From Streptomyces sp. Ag109_O5-1 (GTDB lineage Bacteria > Actinomycetota > Actinomycetes > Streptomycetales > Streptomycetaceae), in contig NZ_RKQF01000001.1 of NCBI RefSeq assembly GCF_003814875.1, positions 2,046,001 through 2,110,000 of the forward strand: 64,000 nucleotides of DNA, in the 5' to 3' direction. The position numbers and the translations under genes are program-made. Every line of letters starts with the position of its first letter. Positions within the stretch are counted from its first letter, which is position 1. Under the pieces are notes generated by a model, which was given only the letters and a program-made list of their open reading frames with translations, was not told where the DNA came from and made no database searches. Positions 17,691 to 25,183 of the stretch are shown here, piece by piece.

Positions 17691-18470
17691 ATGATCTTGG
17701 ATGTGGCTGGTGTGATCACGGCGGCCGAGCCGTCCTGGATAGCCCCCTTCACCGGGCTGAGCCCGCGTGCGTTCGGCAAGTTGGTGATCCAACTGCGTCG
17801 CGAGGGTGCCGACGCGTGCCGGCGGGGCCGACCGTGGAGGCTGCCGCTGGAGGACCGGGTGCTGCTGGTGGCCGCGTACTGGCGGACGAATCTGACCATG
17901 CGGCAGTTGGCCCCGTTGTTCGGCGTGTCGAAGTCGGCCGCCGACCGGATGATCGATGACCTCGGGCCGAGGCTGGCCCTGCAGCCGCGCCGGCGGTTCG
18001 CCAAAGACGCCGTGCTGATCGTGGACGGCACCCTGGTGCCCACCCGCGATCACAAGGTCGCCGAGCAGTCGAAGAACTACCGCTACTCCACCAACCACCA
18101 GGTAGTCATCGACGCCGACACTCGCCTGGTCGTGGTCGTCGGCCGACCACTGCCGGGCAATCGCAATGACTGCCGGGCCTGGGCGGAATCCGGCGCGAAG
18201 ACCGCGGTCGGCAACACCACGACGATTGCCGACGGCGGTTACCCGGGCACCGGACTGGTGATGCCGCACCGTCGCCGCAAGGGCGAGGAACTGCCTGAGT
18301 GGAAGCAGGCTCACAATAAGTCACACAAGCAGGTCCGCGCCCGCGTCGAGCACTGCTTCGCCCGCATGAAGACCTACAAGATCCTCCGCGACTGCCGCCT
18401 CCGCGGTGACGGTGTCCACCACGCCATGCTCGGCATCGCCCGCCTGCACAACCTCACCCTCGCCGGATAG
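17691..18470 (+). CDS. DDE transposase of IS5-type element, copy 1
   Basis: 259 aa from the ATG at 17691; an upstream in-frame start at 17640 overlaps the accessory ORF. An N-terminal HTH (MRQLAPLFGVSKSAADRMID) is followed by catalytic triad candidates LIVDGTLVPT (D), TTIADGGYPGTG (D) and VEHCFARMK (E). It matches the DDE_Tnp_4-type IS5 transposases common in Streptomyces. It appears intact. Confidence 0.85.
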   Translation: MILDVAGVITAAEPSWIAPFTGLSPRAFGKLVIQLRREGADACRRGRPWRLPLEDRVLLVAAYWRTNLTMRQLAPLFGVSKSAADRMIDDLGPRLALQPRRRFAKDAVLIVDGTLVPTRDHKVAEQSKNYRYSTNHQVVIDADTRLVVVVGRPLPGNRNDCRAWAESGAKTAVGNTTTIADGGYPGTGLVMPHRRRKGEELPEWKQAHNKSHKQVRARVEHCFARMKTYKILRDCRLRGDGVHHAMLGIARLHNLTLAG

Positions 18471-18547
18471 GCGAGCCCGACCGTTCCGAGGTCGAGCACG
18501 TCCCGACCAGCCGGAAGATCATTTACGGGACAGCCCTTAGGCGGATC

Positions 18548-18560
18548 ACTATTCGCCTAG
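18548..18560. repeat. parS-like iteron, right part
   Basis: ACTATTCGCCTAG repeats the ACTATTCnnCTAG motif seen at 17165. If the IS and one TA are removed, the two copies lie about 38 bp apart, with extra GACTA/TAGTC half sites between them, resembling a small centromere array. Confidence 0.5.
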
Positions 18561-18585
18561 TCGCAGCATCCGGAGCAGCCCACAC

Positions 18586-18915
18586 ATGCCTGACCACACC
18601 CATCACGCCCGCCTGCTGCGCGAGCTCGCCGACCTGCTCGAAACCCAATCCGAGCCCACCGACGATCCGTTCACCCCACATCCAGACACCCAAGCAGTCA
18701 TCAACAGCCGCCACACCGTCCGCGGACAGCTCAACTACGCCGTGCCCGAAGACCTTCAGCTCCAGCGCCGTATCCGCCGCTACAGCGCGGACAGCGGTAT
18801 CCCCCATGGCGACATCGTCGCCCTCGCCCTCGACGCCCTCCTCCGTGCCAAGGGCTACCCGCCAGAGCTGCGTCCAGAGGCGGAGACGTCATTGCCTGCC
18901 GCGGGACTGTCCTGA
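18586..18915 (+). CDS. Small ribbon-helix-helix protein (second partition-type protein)
   Basis: 109 aa. The C-terminal part (LQLQRRIRRYSADSGIPHGD, IVALALDALLRAKGYP) resembles the C-terminus of the ParA-coupled protein at 16268, so they are paralogues. The start at 18586 has GGAG about 11 nt upstream. The last residues and the stop come from the left end of the IS256-type element beginning at 18903 (reading AAGLS and TGA), so the natural C-terminus may have been trimmed slightly. It may act as a second centromere-binding protein or a repressor. Confidence 0.6.
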   Translation: MPDHTHHARLLRELADLLETQSEPTDDPFTPHPDTQAVINSRHTVRGQLNYAVPEDLQLQRRIRRYSADSGIPHGDIVALALDALLRAKGYPPELRPEAETSLPAAGLS

Positions 18916-19829
18916 AGTTTGTGTTTGGCCTGGTGTGACCCGAGTTGGCATGAGGTGGGTTCTCTGCCGGGAAGGATCACGATGGGCAGTACGAACGAGA
19001 GTGGCCCCGAGGGTAACGAGCATCAGGTGCGGACGGGGGCGGAGTTGGCGCAAGCAGCGACTGAGCAGGACCGGGGGCTGGCCGAGAGCCTGATCGAGCG
19101 GGCCCGCCGGGACGGGCTGCAACTGGTCGGCGAGAACGGGCTGCTGACGGGGCTGGTGAAACTGGTCCTGGAGGGTGCGCTGGAGGCCGAGATGGCCGAG
19201 CACCTGGGCTACGAGAAGGGCGATGCGGCCGGCGCGGGCTCGGGCAACCACCGCAACGGCACCAGCCGCAAGACCGTGCTCTCGCAGGTCGGACCGGTGA
19301 CCACTGACATCCCCCGCGACCGGGCTGGCAGTTTCACCCCGCAGATCGTGCCCAAGCACGCCCGGCGCGTCGACGGCTTCTCGGAGACCATCGTCTCCCT
19401 CTACGCCAAGGGGCTTTACGACCGGGGAGATCCAGGCCCACCTCGCGGAGATCTACGACGTGGAGGTCTCCCGCGACCTGGTCTCCCGTGCCACCGCCCA
19501 GGTCGCAGCCGACCTCGCCGTCTGGCGGACCCGCCCGCTCGACCGCATCTACGCGGTCCTGCTGATCGACTGCATCTACATCAAGATCCGCGACGGGGCC
19601 GTCGCGAACAAGCCCGTCTGCATCGCCGTCGGCATCAACCTCGACGGGCTCGGGATGTGGGTCGGCACGGGCGGTGAGGGCGCCAAGCAGTGGATGACCT
19701 GGCTGGCCGAACTACGCAACCGCGGCGTCCAGGATGTCCTGATCGCCTGCTGCGACGGGCTGAAAGGCCTGCCGGAGTCGGTCAACGATGTCTGGCCCCA
19801 GGCCGATGTCCAGCTCTGCGTGGTCCACC
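18903..19829 (+). mobile_element. IS256-family element A, 5' half
   Basis: It starts with GGGACTGTCCTGAAGTTTG and a TTTGGCCTGGTGTG tract. The same end appears inverted at 37214, closing the IS256 fragment there. The element is cut at 19829 by the ISAzo13-like insertion, and its own 3' half does not follow. See the transposase entry for the reading frame. Confidence 0.8.
18982..19829 (+). pseudogene. IS256-family transposase A (frameshifted, 3' truncated)
   Basis: The frame from ATG 18982 (GGAAGG upstream) reads as a mutator-type transposase: EAEMAEHLGYEKGD, GNHRNGTSRKTVLSQVGPV, PRDRAGSFTPQIV. A one-base insertion near 19417 (CTTTACGACC where CTACGACC is expected) shifts the frame, which resumes as GEIQAHLAEIYDVEVSRDLV and ends at DVQLCVVH. 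Exactly after VVH the element boundary is reached. The catalytic Asp region (YAVLLIDCIYIKIRDG) is present, but the C-terminal third is missing, so it is inactive. Confidence 0.85.
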
Positions 19830-21985
19830 GTGAAACCGTCAAGAAACAACCTGGTGGTTATCGGCGCCGATCGAGGTGAGCAGGTCGGATGCGGTGGGGT
19901 GGCGGTGGCCGGCGGGGGAGATGTCGATGCGACGGTCGTCGAGGATCGGCAGGACGTCGCGGATCGCGTTCCACAGTGTGCTGCGGCAGACGCCGAACAG
20001 CTCGGCGAGAGCGTCGAGGCCGCAGACACGGCGGCGGTAGAGGATCGTGGCGAGGATTCGGTCGCCGTCGGTGATCTTCTCCCGGAACACGCCGCCGCGG
20101 GTGCCTGGGCGCCGGTTGCCGCCGCGCTGGCGGTGGCGGCGTTCTTCGATCCCGGCGGCATAGGGCACGATCAGTTCTTCGAGCAGGGCGTGCAGTGCCT
20201 CGCGGGACATGCCGGTCAGCGTCGGGTCCGTCAGCGCCTGGTGGGTCGGTGTCGCGGGAGCGTGCTCGGCCGGGCCGCTGCCGGTGACCCAGGCGCGGAG
20301 GTCCTCGGCGCGGGTGAAGTAGCGCACGACGGTGGGTGTGATGCTGATTTTCCGTTCGTCCAGCAGCTTCCGGGTGGCCTTGATTGCGTGGCCGATGGTG
20401 ACGGGGTTCATCCCGAGCAGGTCGCCCAGCACCTTCTGCGGGCAGACCTGCCGCAGGTAGATGACGGTGAGGAGGACTTCGTCCGCATCTGACAGCAGGG
20501 ATCGGCTGCGGCCGGTGGTAGCGACGCGTCGTCCTTTGCGGAGCACGTAACGGTGCTGTTCGGCCGCTGCCGCCTGAGCCGGAGCCAACTGGGCCTGCAG
20601 CGCGTCCAGTTCGCCATCGTTCATGCCGGTCAGGCGGGGGTCGGCGAGCATCTGCAGGGAGTGTGTGCGGGCCTTTGCCCGTTCGTCGGCGCGCGGCGCG
20701 AGGGCGGTGGTGCCGGTCGGGGCGATACTGTAGTTCCACCGGCCGTGCTGGTCATGCGCGGTAATCGGCAGGGCCTGAATCTGCTCACGGCTGACGGCGA
20801 TGCCGGTCGGGTAGGAGCCCTCGTCGAGAGCGGCCTCGACACGCAGTCCGCTCCGGGTCGTGGTCGCGGCAATCGTATTGAGGACGACTTCGTGGCTGGT
20901 CAGGGGGCGTCCGCGCCAGTTCATAGTGATGTGGGAGAACAGTCGGTGTTCGATTTTGTTCCATTTTGACGTACCTGGCGGAAAGTGGCAAACCGTCACA
21001 GTCAGACCGGCGTCGGCGGCGAACGCGGCCAGTTCGGCCTTCCAAACTCGGTAGCGGTAGCTGTTGGAGCCTCCGGCGTCCGCAGTGATCAGCAGCCGGG
21101 ATGCCGCGGGGTAGTCGTACTGGCCGCGCGCCTGCCACCAGCGTCGGATCGACGAGGCGGCGAACGTGGCGGTGTTGTGGTCGGTGCCGACGTTCACCCA
21201 GCCGGTGTTCGCGGACATGTCGTAGATCCCGTACGGGATGACGGACTCCACGTGCGGGCTGGCGAAGAAGCTGTGGTCCTCGACCTCGACGGGTTGTCCG
21301 GCCGGCCGCCATTCCTGTCCGGGCATCGGCAGCTGCCCGATCTGTTCCTTCTTCTTCGCGTCCACGCTGATTACCGGCTCGCCCGCGGCCTGGTGCTGTT
21401 TGACCTGCTCGTTGATATAGCGGAACTGCGCGTCCCGGTCCGGGTGTTGATCGCCTTCCAGGGTCTTGGCGGTGCCCTGCAGACTGAACCCGTGTTCCTT
21501 GAGCAGCCGGCCCACCGTGGGCGCGGTCACCCGGTGCCCTTGCCGGGACAGCTCCGCGGCCAGGTGCCGCAGCGACTTCGTCGTCCAGCGCAACGGCGAC
21601 ATCCGATCACCGCGCTCGTCCGGTTCGACCAGCGCCATCAGCACCGGAACCAGCTCAGGGTCGATCGCCTCGGCCCGCATCCGCCCGCCGCCAGGGCGCC
21701 GGACACGTCCTTCGGGCAGCGGATCGACTCCGGCCTCGAGTTCGAACACGCCCTTGCGGACGGTCGTCTCGCTGACCTCGGCTATCCGCGCAACCACACC
21801 GACGCCTCCATGCCCGAGCAGCCGGGCCTCGGTCGCCAGCGCCAGACGCCGTTGACGCTCGTTCAGGTGCGGGAGCAGAACGTCGAACCGTCGAGCCAAC
21901 TGACTGCGGACCTCGGCGGATATGCGCATACCACATCAACGAGTTCGTCTCCGCGAAGCAACGCGTTGTTTCTTGACGGCTTCAC
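19830..21985 (-). mobile_element. ISAzo13-like transposon inserted in IS256 transposase
   Basis: Imperfect terminal inverted repeats GTGAAACCGTCAAGAAACAAC (left) and, inverted, GTTG.TTCTTGACGGCTTCAC (right) bound a 2.16-kb element holding one large transposase gene on the minus strand. The transposase stop codon lies inside the left repeat. Both flanks are IS256-family transposase genes cut directly after the codons for CVVH, but the two flanks are different IS256 copies in opposite orientation. The original locus has therefore been rearranged. Confidence 0.75.
19839..21929 (-). CDS. ISAzo13-family transposase with C-terminal HTH extension
   Basis: 696 aa. The N-terminal HTH (ARIAEVSETTVRKGVFELE) is followed by a DDE domain of the Rhodopirellula/ISAzo13 type: RWTTKSLRHLAAELSRQGH, VISVDAKKKEQIGQLPMPG, LLITADAGGSNSYRYRVWK and GTSKWNKIEHRLFSHITMNW. 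After WNYSIAPTG it has about 250 further residues made of two similar HTH-containing units, each starting LADPRLTGM or LTDPTLTGM and containing VLLTVIYLRQVC or ILATILYRRRVC. These may recognise the unusual target. The gene looks intact. Confidence 0.8.
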   Translation of the reverse strand: MRISAEVRSQLARRFDVLLPHLNERQRRLALATEARLLGHGGVGVVARIAEVSETTVRKGVFELEAGVDPLPEGRVRRPGGGRMRAEAIDPELVPVLMALVEPDERGDRMSPLRWTTKSLRHLAAELSRQGHRVTAPTVGRLLKEHGFSLQGTAKTLEGDQHPDRDAQFRYINEQVKQHQAAGEPVISVDAKKKEQIGQLPMPGQEWRPAGQPVEVEDHSFFASPHVESVIPYGIYDMSANTGWVNVGTDHNTATFAASSIRRWWQARGQYDYPAASRLLITADAGGSNSYRYRVWKAELAAFAADAGLTVTVCHFPPGTSKWNKIEHRLFSHITMNWRGRPLTSHEVVLNTIAATTTRSGLRVEAALDEGSYPTGIAVSREQIQALPITAHDQHGRWNYSIAPTGTTALAPRADERAKARTHSLQMLADPRLTGMNDGELDALQAQLAPAQAAAAEQHRYVLRKGRRVATTGRSRSLLSDADEVLLTVIYLRQVCPQKVLGDLLGMNPVTIGHAIKATRKLLDERKISITPTVVRYFTRAEDLRAWVTGSGPAEHAPATPTHQALTDPTLTGMSREALHALLEELIVPYAAGIEERRHRQRGGNRRPGTRGGVFREKITDGDRILATILYRRRVCGLDALAELFGVCRSTLWNAIRDVLPILDDRRIDISPAGHRHPTASDLLTSIGADNHQVVS

Positions 21986-22824
21986 GGTGAACGACACAGG
22001 TCTGGACGATCGTCGCAGGCCAGACGGTGTTCACGGCGTCCGGGAGACCGGTCAGGCCGTCACAGACCAGCATCAGGACATCGGCCGCGCCGCGGTTCTT
22101 GATCTCGGTCAGGACCTGGAGCCAGTACTTCGAACCTTCACCGCCGTCGCCGATCCACAGGCCCAGAATGTCCCGGTGCCCCTCGGCGGTGACCGCCACC
22201 GCCATGTAGACAGGCCGGTCGGCGACCTGCCCGTCCCTGACCTTCACGTTCACACAGTCGATGAACACGACCGGGTAGACGCTGTCCAGCGGACGGTTCT
22301 GCCATTCCGTCATGCCGGCCATCACGCTGTCGGTGATCGTGGAGATCGTGGACTTGGAGATCTCCGCGCCATACACCTCGGCGAGATGCGCGGAGATCTC
22401 CCCATGCGTCAGCCCCTTCGCCGACAGCGACAGAACCATCTCATCCACCCCGCCCAGACGCCGCTGCCGCTTCTTGACCAGCTGCGGCTCGAACGACCCG
22501 GCCCTATCCCGCGGCACCGAGATCTCGACCGGCCCCGACTCTGTGATCACCGTCTTGGAGCGTTGCCCGTTGCGGTAGTTCTCCCTGCCACCCTCAGCCC
22601 GCTCACCGGGCTCGTGCCCCAGATGATCCGTGAGCTCGCCCTCCAGAGCGGACTCCAGTACCCGTTTGGTCAGCTGCCTGCAGGAGGCCACCCTCCCCGG
22701 TGAGCTTCACGCCACCGGCCTGGGCCCGGGCAACCAGCTCGGCGACCAGCCCGTCATCGACGGCGCTTGCCCCACTCACAGCGGCCTTCCCGGCCTCGGT
22801 GTCACTCGTCACGTCAGTCATCAA
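21986..22824 (-). pseudogene. IS256-family transposase B (frameshifted, 3' truncated)
   Basis: The frame from 22824 gives SAVDDGLVAELVARAQAGG and KLTGEGGLL. An extra G near 22679 (CTGCAGGCAGCTG for CTGCAGCAGCTG) shifts the frame. It resumes as LTKRVLESALEGELTDHLGH, GRENYRNGQRSKTVITESGP and ends with QTCVVH at the ISAzo13 boundary. It is distinct in sequence from transposase A. Two independent defects make it non-functional. Confidence 0.85.
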
Positions 22825-22941
22825 CTGTCGCTTCCAGCTCGGGAGTTACACCGCTCACCGTACAGACCCTCTCGCAACTCGCGTGGTGTCATCACATGAG
22901 AAGTGTGCCAGCCCCGCTTGATCACAACCGGAGACAGTCCC
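21986..22941 (-). mobile_element. IS256-family element B, 5' half
   Basis: Read on the minus strand, the outer end begins GGGACTGTCTCCGG at 22941, matching the IS256 end at 18903 in its first nine bases. It runs inward to 21986, where the ISAzo13-like element begins. Only the 5' half is present, in inverted orientation relative to element A. The outer boundary coincides with the stop codon of the secreted-protein gene at 22941. Confidence 0.75.
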
Positions 22942-23378
22942 TAGTACCAGGCCCCGCAGTCGTCCCAGCCGTTGTTGAGGTTGTTCACGCATACGCGGGC
23001 CTTGTAGCCACGGCCGTCGTAGTGGAACTTGGTGCTGCCCTTGTTGAGGCTCCCTCCTATGCCAGCACTGTCCACCCACTTGATCTGCTGATTGTGGTCG
23101 ATCTCCAGGCGCATCGCGCAGTCGGAGCCACTCCAGGTCTGCACGAGCCCTTGCACCTTGGGACCGGGCTTCTTGCCGTTCATCCACGCCTTGCAGCCCG
23201 GAATGGTCACCGGAGAGGAGGAGATGAAGTAGACCTTGGAAGCCGCAGAAGCAGCCGAGGTGGCGATGCGGCTCTGGGATGTCGTTGTGGCATGGGCCGG
23301 GGAGGCCATGCCGGTCGCCGCACTGGCTAGGGCGGTTGCCATAGTGATGGCAGCAAGGTTCATCTTGAGTCGGTTCAC
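22941..23378 (-). CDS. Small secreted protein, unknown
   Basis: 145 aa from a GTG at 23378 with GGGAG eight nt upstream. An N-terminal signal peptide (NLAAITMATALASAATGMA, cleavage near AHA-TT) precedes a ~110-aa mature domain with four cysteines (PGCKAW, SDCAMRL, ARVCVNN, WDDCGAWY), consistent with two disulfides. No known family is recognised. The stop codon TAG shares its first base pair with the end of IS256 element B, so the IS inserted exactly at the 3' end. Confidence 0.7.
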   Translation of the reverse strand: MNRLKMNLAAITMATALASAATGMASPAHATTTSQSRIATSAASAASKVYFISSSPVTIPGCKAWMNGKKPGPKVQGLVQTWSGSDCAMRLEIDHNQQIKWVDSAGIGGSLNKGSTKFHYDGRGYKARVCVNNLNNGWDDCGAWY

Positions 23379-23610
23379 TGCGTCGTTCTCCCGTTGACGT
23401 GGTTGGTGGCAGGACCATCTCGTAGTAGCAGCGCGAAGATGACCTGGGTGACGCCGTGCGTATCGGTCGCGTGCTCCGTGATCGGCAGGTCGGTCTTGTT
23501 GCCCATGATCTCGTCCAGCACGTAGTGCGCCTCCTTGCGGGTGACCACGATGACCTTCGTGGCGTCTATCCCGTACGCCTGCATCGCTGCGTAGCTGCGG
23601 CTGGCCGGCC
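23375..23610 (-). pseudogene. Tn3-family transposase fragment
   Basis: The minus strand encodes RSYAAMQAYGIDATKVIVVT, then KEAHYVLDEIMGNKTDLPI and TEHATDTHGVTQVIFALL. This is the conserved DDE-domain block of Tn3-family transposases (VTxKEAHYVLDxLLGNxTDLPI.EHATDTHG). Both ends are lost, and no 38-bp Tn3 inverted repeat is recognisable nearby. It lies between two secreted-protein genes as a scrap of an older transposon. Confidence 0.85.
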
Positions 23611-23646
23611 AGGGTCAGCTACTCGGTCGGTGGTCGGGCCACGATG

Positions 23647-23678
23647 GCTCAGGCCCCAGCGAAGTCAGGGGCCTGAGC
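23647..23678 (-). terminator. Hairpin terminator after secreted protein gene 23723-24016
   Basis: GCTCAGGCCCC and GGGGCCTGAGC form a perfect 11-bp stem with a 10-nt loop, about 45 bp downstream of the stop of the minus-strand gene. No strong T tract follows, as is usual in Streptomyces. Confidence 0.75.
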
Positions 23679-23722
23679 GTCAAGTGGGGCGTCTGCTGCA
23701 AGACCCGCCGCGAAGCTTCGGT

Positions 23723-24016
23723 CTAGTACCAGACGTACAGGAAGTACTTCCAGTTGCCGTCGCTGCCGTAGCCGCCGGTGCAGTAGTAGTCGTACGGCAG
23801 GGATTCTCCCTCGGAGACACAGGCGGCCTTGGTCCAGTAGGCGCGGTAGAAGTGCCAGCTGGCCATCGGGTGCACGTCGCCCACAGCGCTCTCTGCCGGT
23901 TTCACGCTCAGTGCGGGCGCCGCGAAGCTGGCGCTCGCACCTGCCAGGCTGGCGGCGGCAATCCCGACAACGGCAGTGGCGCTGACGAGTGCCCTCGTCA
24001 AAACATTGGATCGCAT
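23723..24016 (-). CDS. Small secreted protein, unknown
   Basis: 97 aa from the ATG at 24016 with GGGAGG nine bases upstream. The signal peptide runs MRSNVLTRALVSATAVVGIA to about ASASFAAPA. The mature ~65-aa region is rich in aromatic residues (ASWHFYRAYWTKAACVSEG, WKYFLYVWY) and has two Cys. It could be a secreted peptide or a small surface protein; no family is recognised. Confidence 0.7.
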   Translation of the reverse strand: MRSNVLTRALVSATAVVGIAAASLAGASASFAAPALSVKPAESAVGDVHPMASWHFYRAYWTKAACVSEGESLPYDYYCTGGYGSDGNWKYFLYVWY

Positions 24017-24566
24017 TCGTTTTCCTCCCGGATCGCAGAGCGGCGCCTGACCGGCTGGCCGCGTAACAAGGTTTCTAGGCCGACTGGTTGTTGCGCACCT
24101 CCCTGCTGTCACATGCAACAAAGTTGTGGGTGGCTGATCGCTGGCGGCGGTCGGCTGAAACCTGCGGACCGCGCTCGCGGTGGCGGAGATCGCCACCATG
24201 GCGCAGGTCGAAAGTCTGCGTCACAGTGCGCTCACGCACGACGCCGAGCGCGGCACGTCCACCCGATGCTGATGGCGCGCTCCTGGCACGCCTCGTCCGT
24301 TTGTGAGCGATCACGAAATTACGTGACCGTTCACACCGTTCCCTGGAGTGGTACGCCCGCCCCGGCGTGGACGCGGGCGCAGCGCACGTCGCCGCGAGCA
24401 CCCCGGCCGCCCGGTGCCGCGGCTGACCGTGGTCACCCCGGGCGTCCCAGGTGGCCGCTCTACGAGGGGGACGGCCCGGATTTCGTCAGTTCTCTCATGA
24501 CGCTGAGCGGGCGTCAGATGCGGCGCTACCGTACTGCTGGGACATTCTTGGGAGGGAAGAACGGGG
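24017..24566. other. Non-coding region upstream of NB-ARC module
   Basis: No gene is supported in these ~550 bp. It contains the divergent promoter zone of the secreted-protein gene and of the 24567 gene. A quasi-palindrome TCACGAAATTACGTGA lies at 24310-24325 in a locally AT-richer stretch and could be an operator. Nothing else stands out. Confidence 0.4.
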
Positions 24567-25040
24567 ATGCTGGATCAGGCGTTGGCGGCGTTGGCCGCGG
24601 CGGGTGGGACCGCGGTGGTGCAGGCTGCGGGGACGGACGTATGGACCGCGCTACGGCAGGCGGTGGCACGTTGGTTCGGCCGGGGCGACGAGCAGCGCGA
24701 GCGCGCGGTGCTAGAGCGTCTGGATCAGGCCGCGCGTGAGCTACAGACTGCCGGGGCGGCCGAGGCCGAGGGGGTGCGTATCCTTCAGGAGGCGGTGTGG
24801 CAGGCGCGGATCGAGGCTCTGCTGGAAAGCCTGGGCGAGGCCGAACGGGTCGGCGCCGCTGAGGAGTTGCGGGCCCTGCTGGCCCAGCATAATCATTATG
24901 GCGGGGTGTCGGTCGGTGACGGCGGGCAAGCCGTCGTGGGGGATGTAAAGATTCACGCCGACCACGGCTCCGCAGCCGCCTGGAGCATGGGGAACGTGAC
25001 GCTGGGAAACCCTCCGCAGCCGGGTCCGCACGAGGGCTGA
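24567..25040 (+). CDS. Small companion protein of NB-ARC/TPR gene
   Basis: 157 aa from the ATG at 24567 with GGAGGGAAG upstream. The N-terminal ~110 residues are helical (LDQALAALAAAGGTAVVQAA, then Glu/Arg-rich coils). The C-terminal tail has a beta-rich repeat (YGGVSVGDGGQAVVGDVKIH, ADHGSAAAWSMGNVTLGNPP). A very similar ADHGS.A.G unit is encoded just before the start of the next gene, so the two are evolutionarily linked and probably interact. Such small genes next to Streptomyces STAND NTPases may be sensors or effector adaptors; function unknown. Confidence 0.7.
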   Translation: MLDQALAALAAAGGTAVVQAAGTDVWTALRQAVARWFGRGDEQRERAVLERLDQAARELQTAGAAEAEGVRILQEAVWQARIEALLESLGEAERVGAAEELRALLAQHNHYGGVSVGDGGQAVVGDVKIHADHGSAAAWSMGNVTLGNPPQPGPHEG

Positions 25041-25183
25041 GCGTACCCGGAGCCGCCTCGGCCAGGCCCAGCGGGGTCACCAGCATCTTTGCCGACCATG
25101 GCAGTATCGCTATCGGCTACGCCGAGCGGGTCCACCACTACGCCGCGCCGCGTAAGCCGGCTGCCTGGCCGCACCAGGTTGGT

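Larger units (their letters stand above)
17193..18537 (+). mobile_element. IS5-type insertion sequence, copy 1 (1,345 bp)
   Basis: Inverted ends AGGGCTGTCCCGTAA and TTACGGGACAGCCCT bound the element, and TA lies on each side as a probable 2-bp target duplication (17191-17192, 18538-18539). It carries a passenger-like ORF and a DDE transposase. A second copy at 56145-57489 encodes identical proteins in the same orientation. The TA duplication and transposase type fit the IS427-like part of the IS5 family, though assignment by sequence search was not possible. Confidence 0.85.

Noticed and set aside
24310..24325. TCACGAAATTACGTGA as a firm operator
   Set aside because: The symmetry is imperfect and no second copy or cognate regulator is evident.
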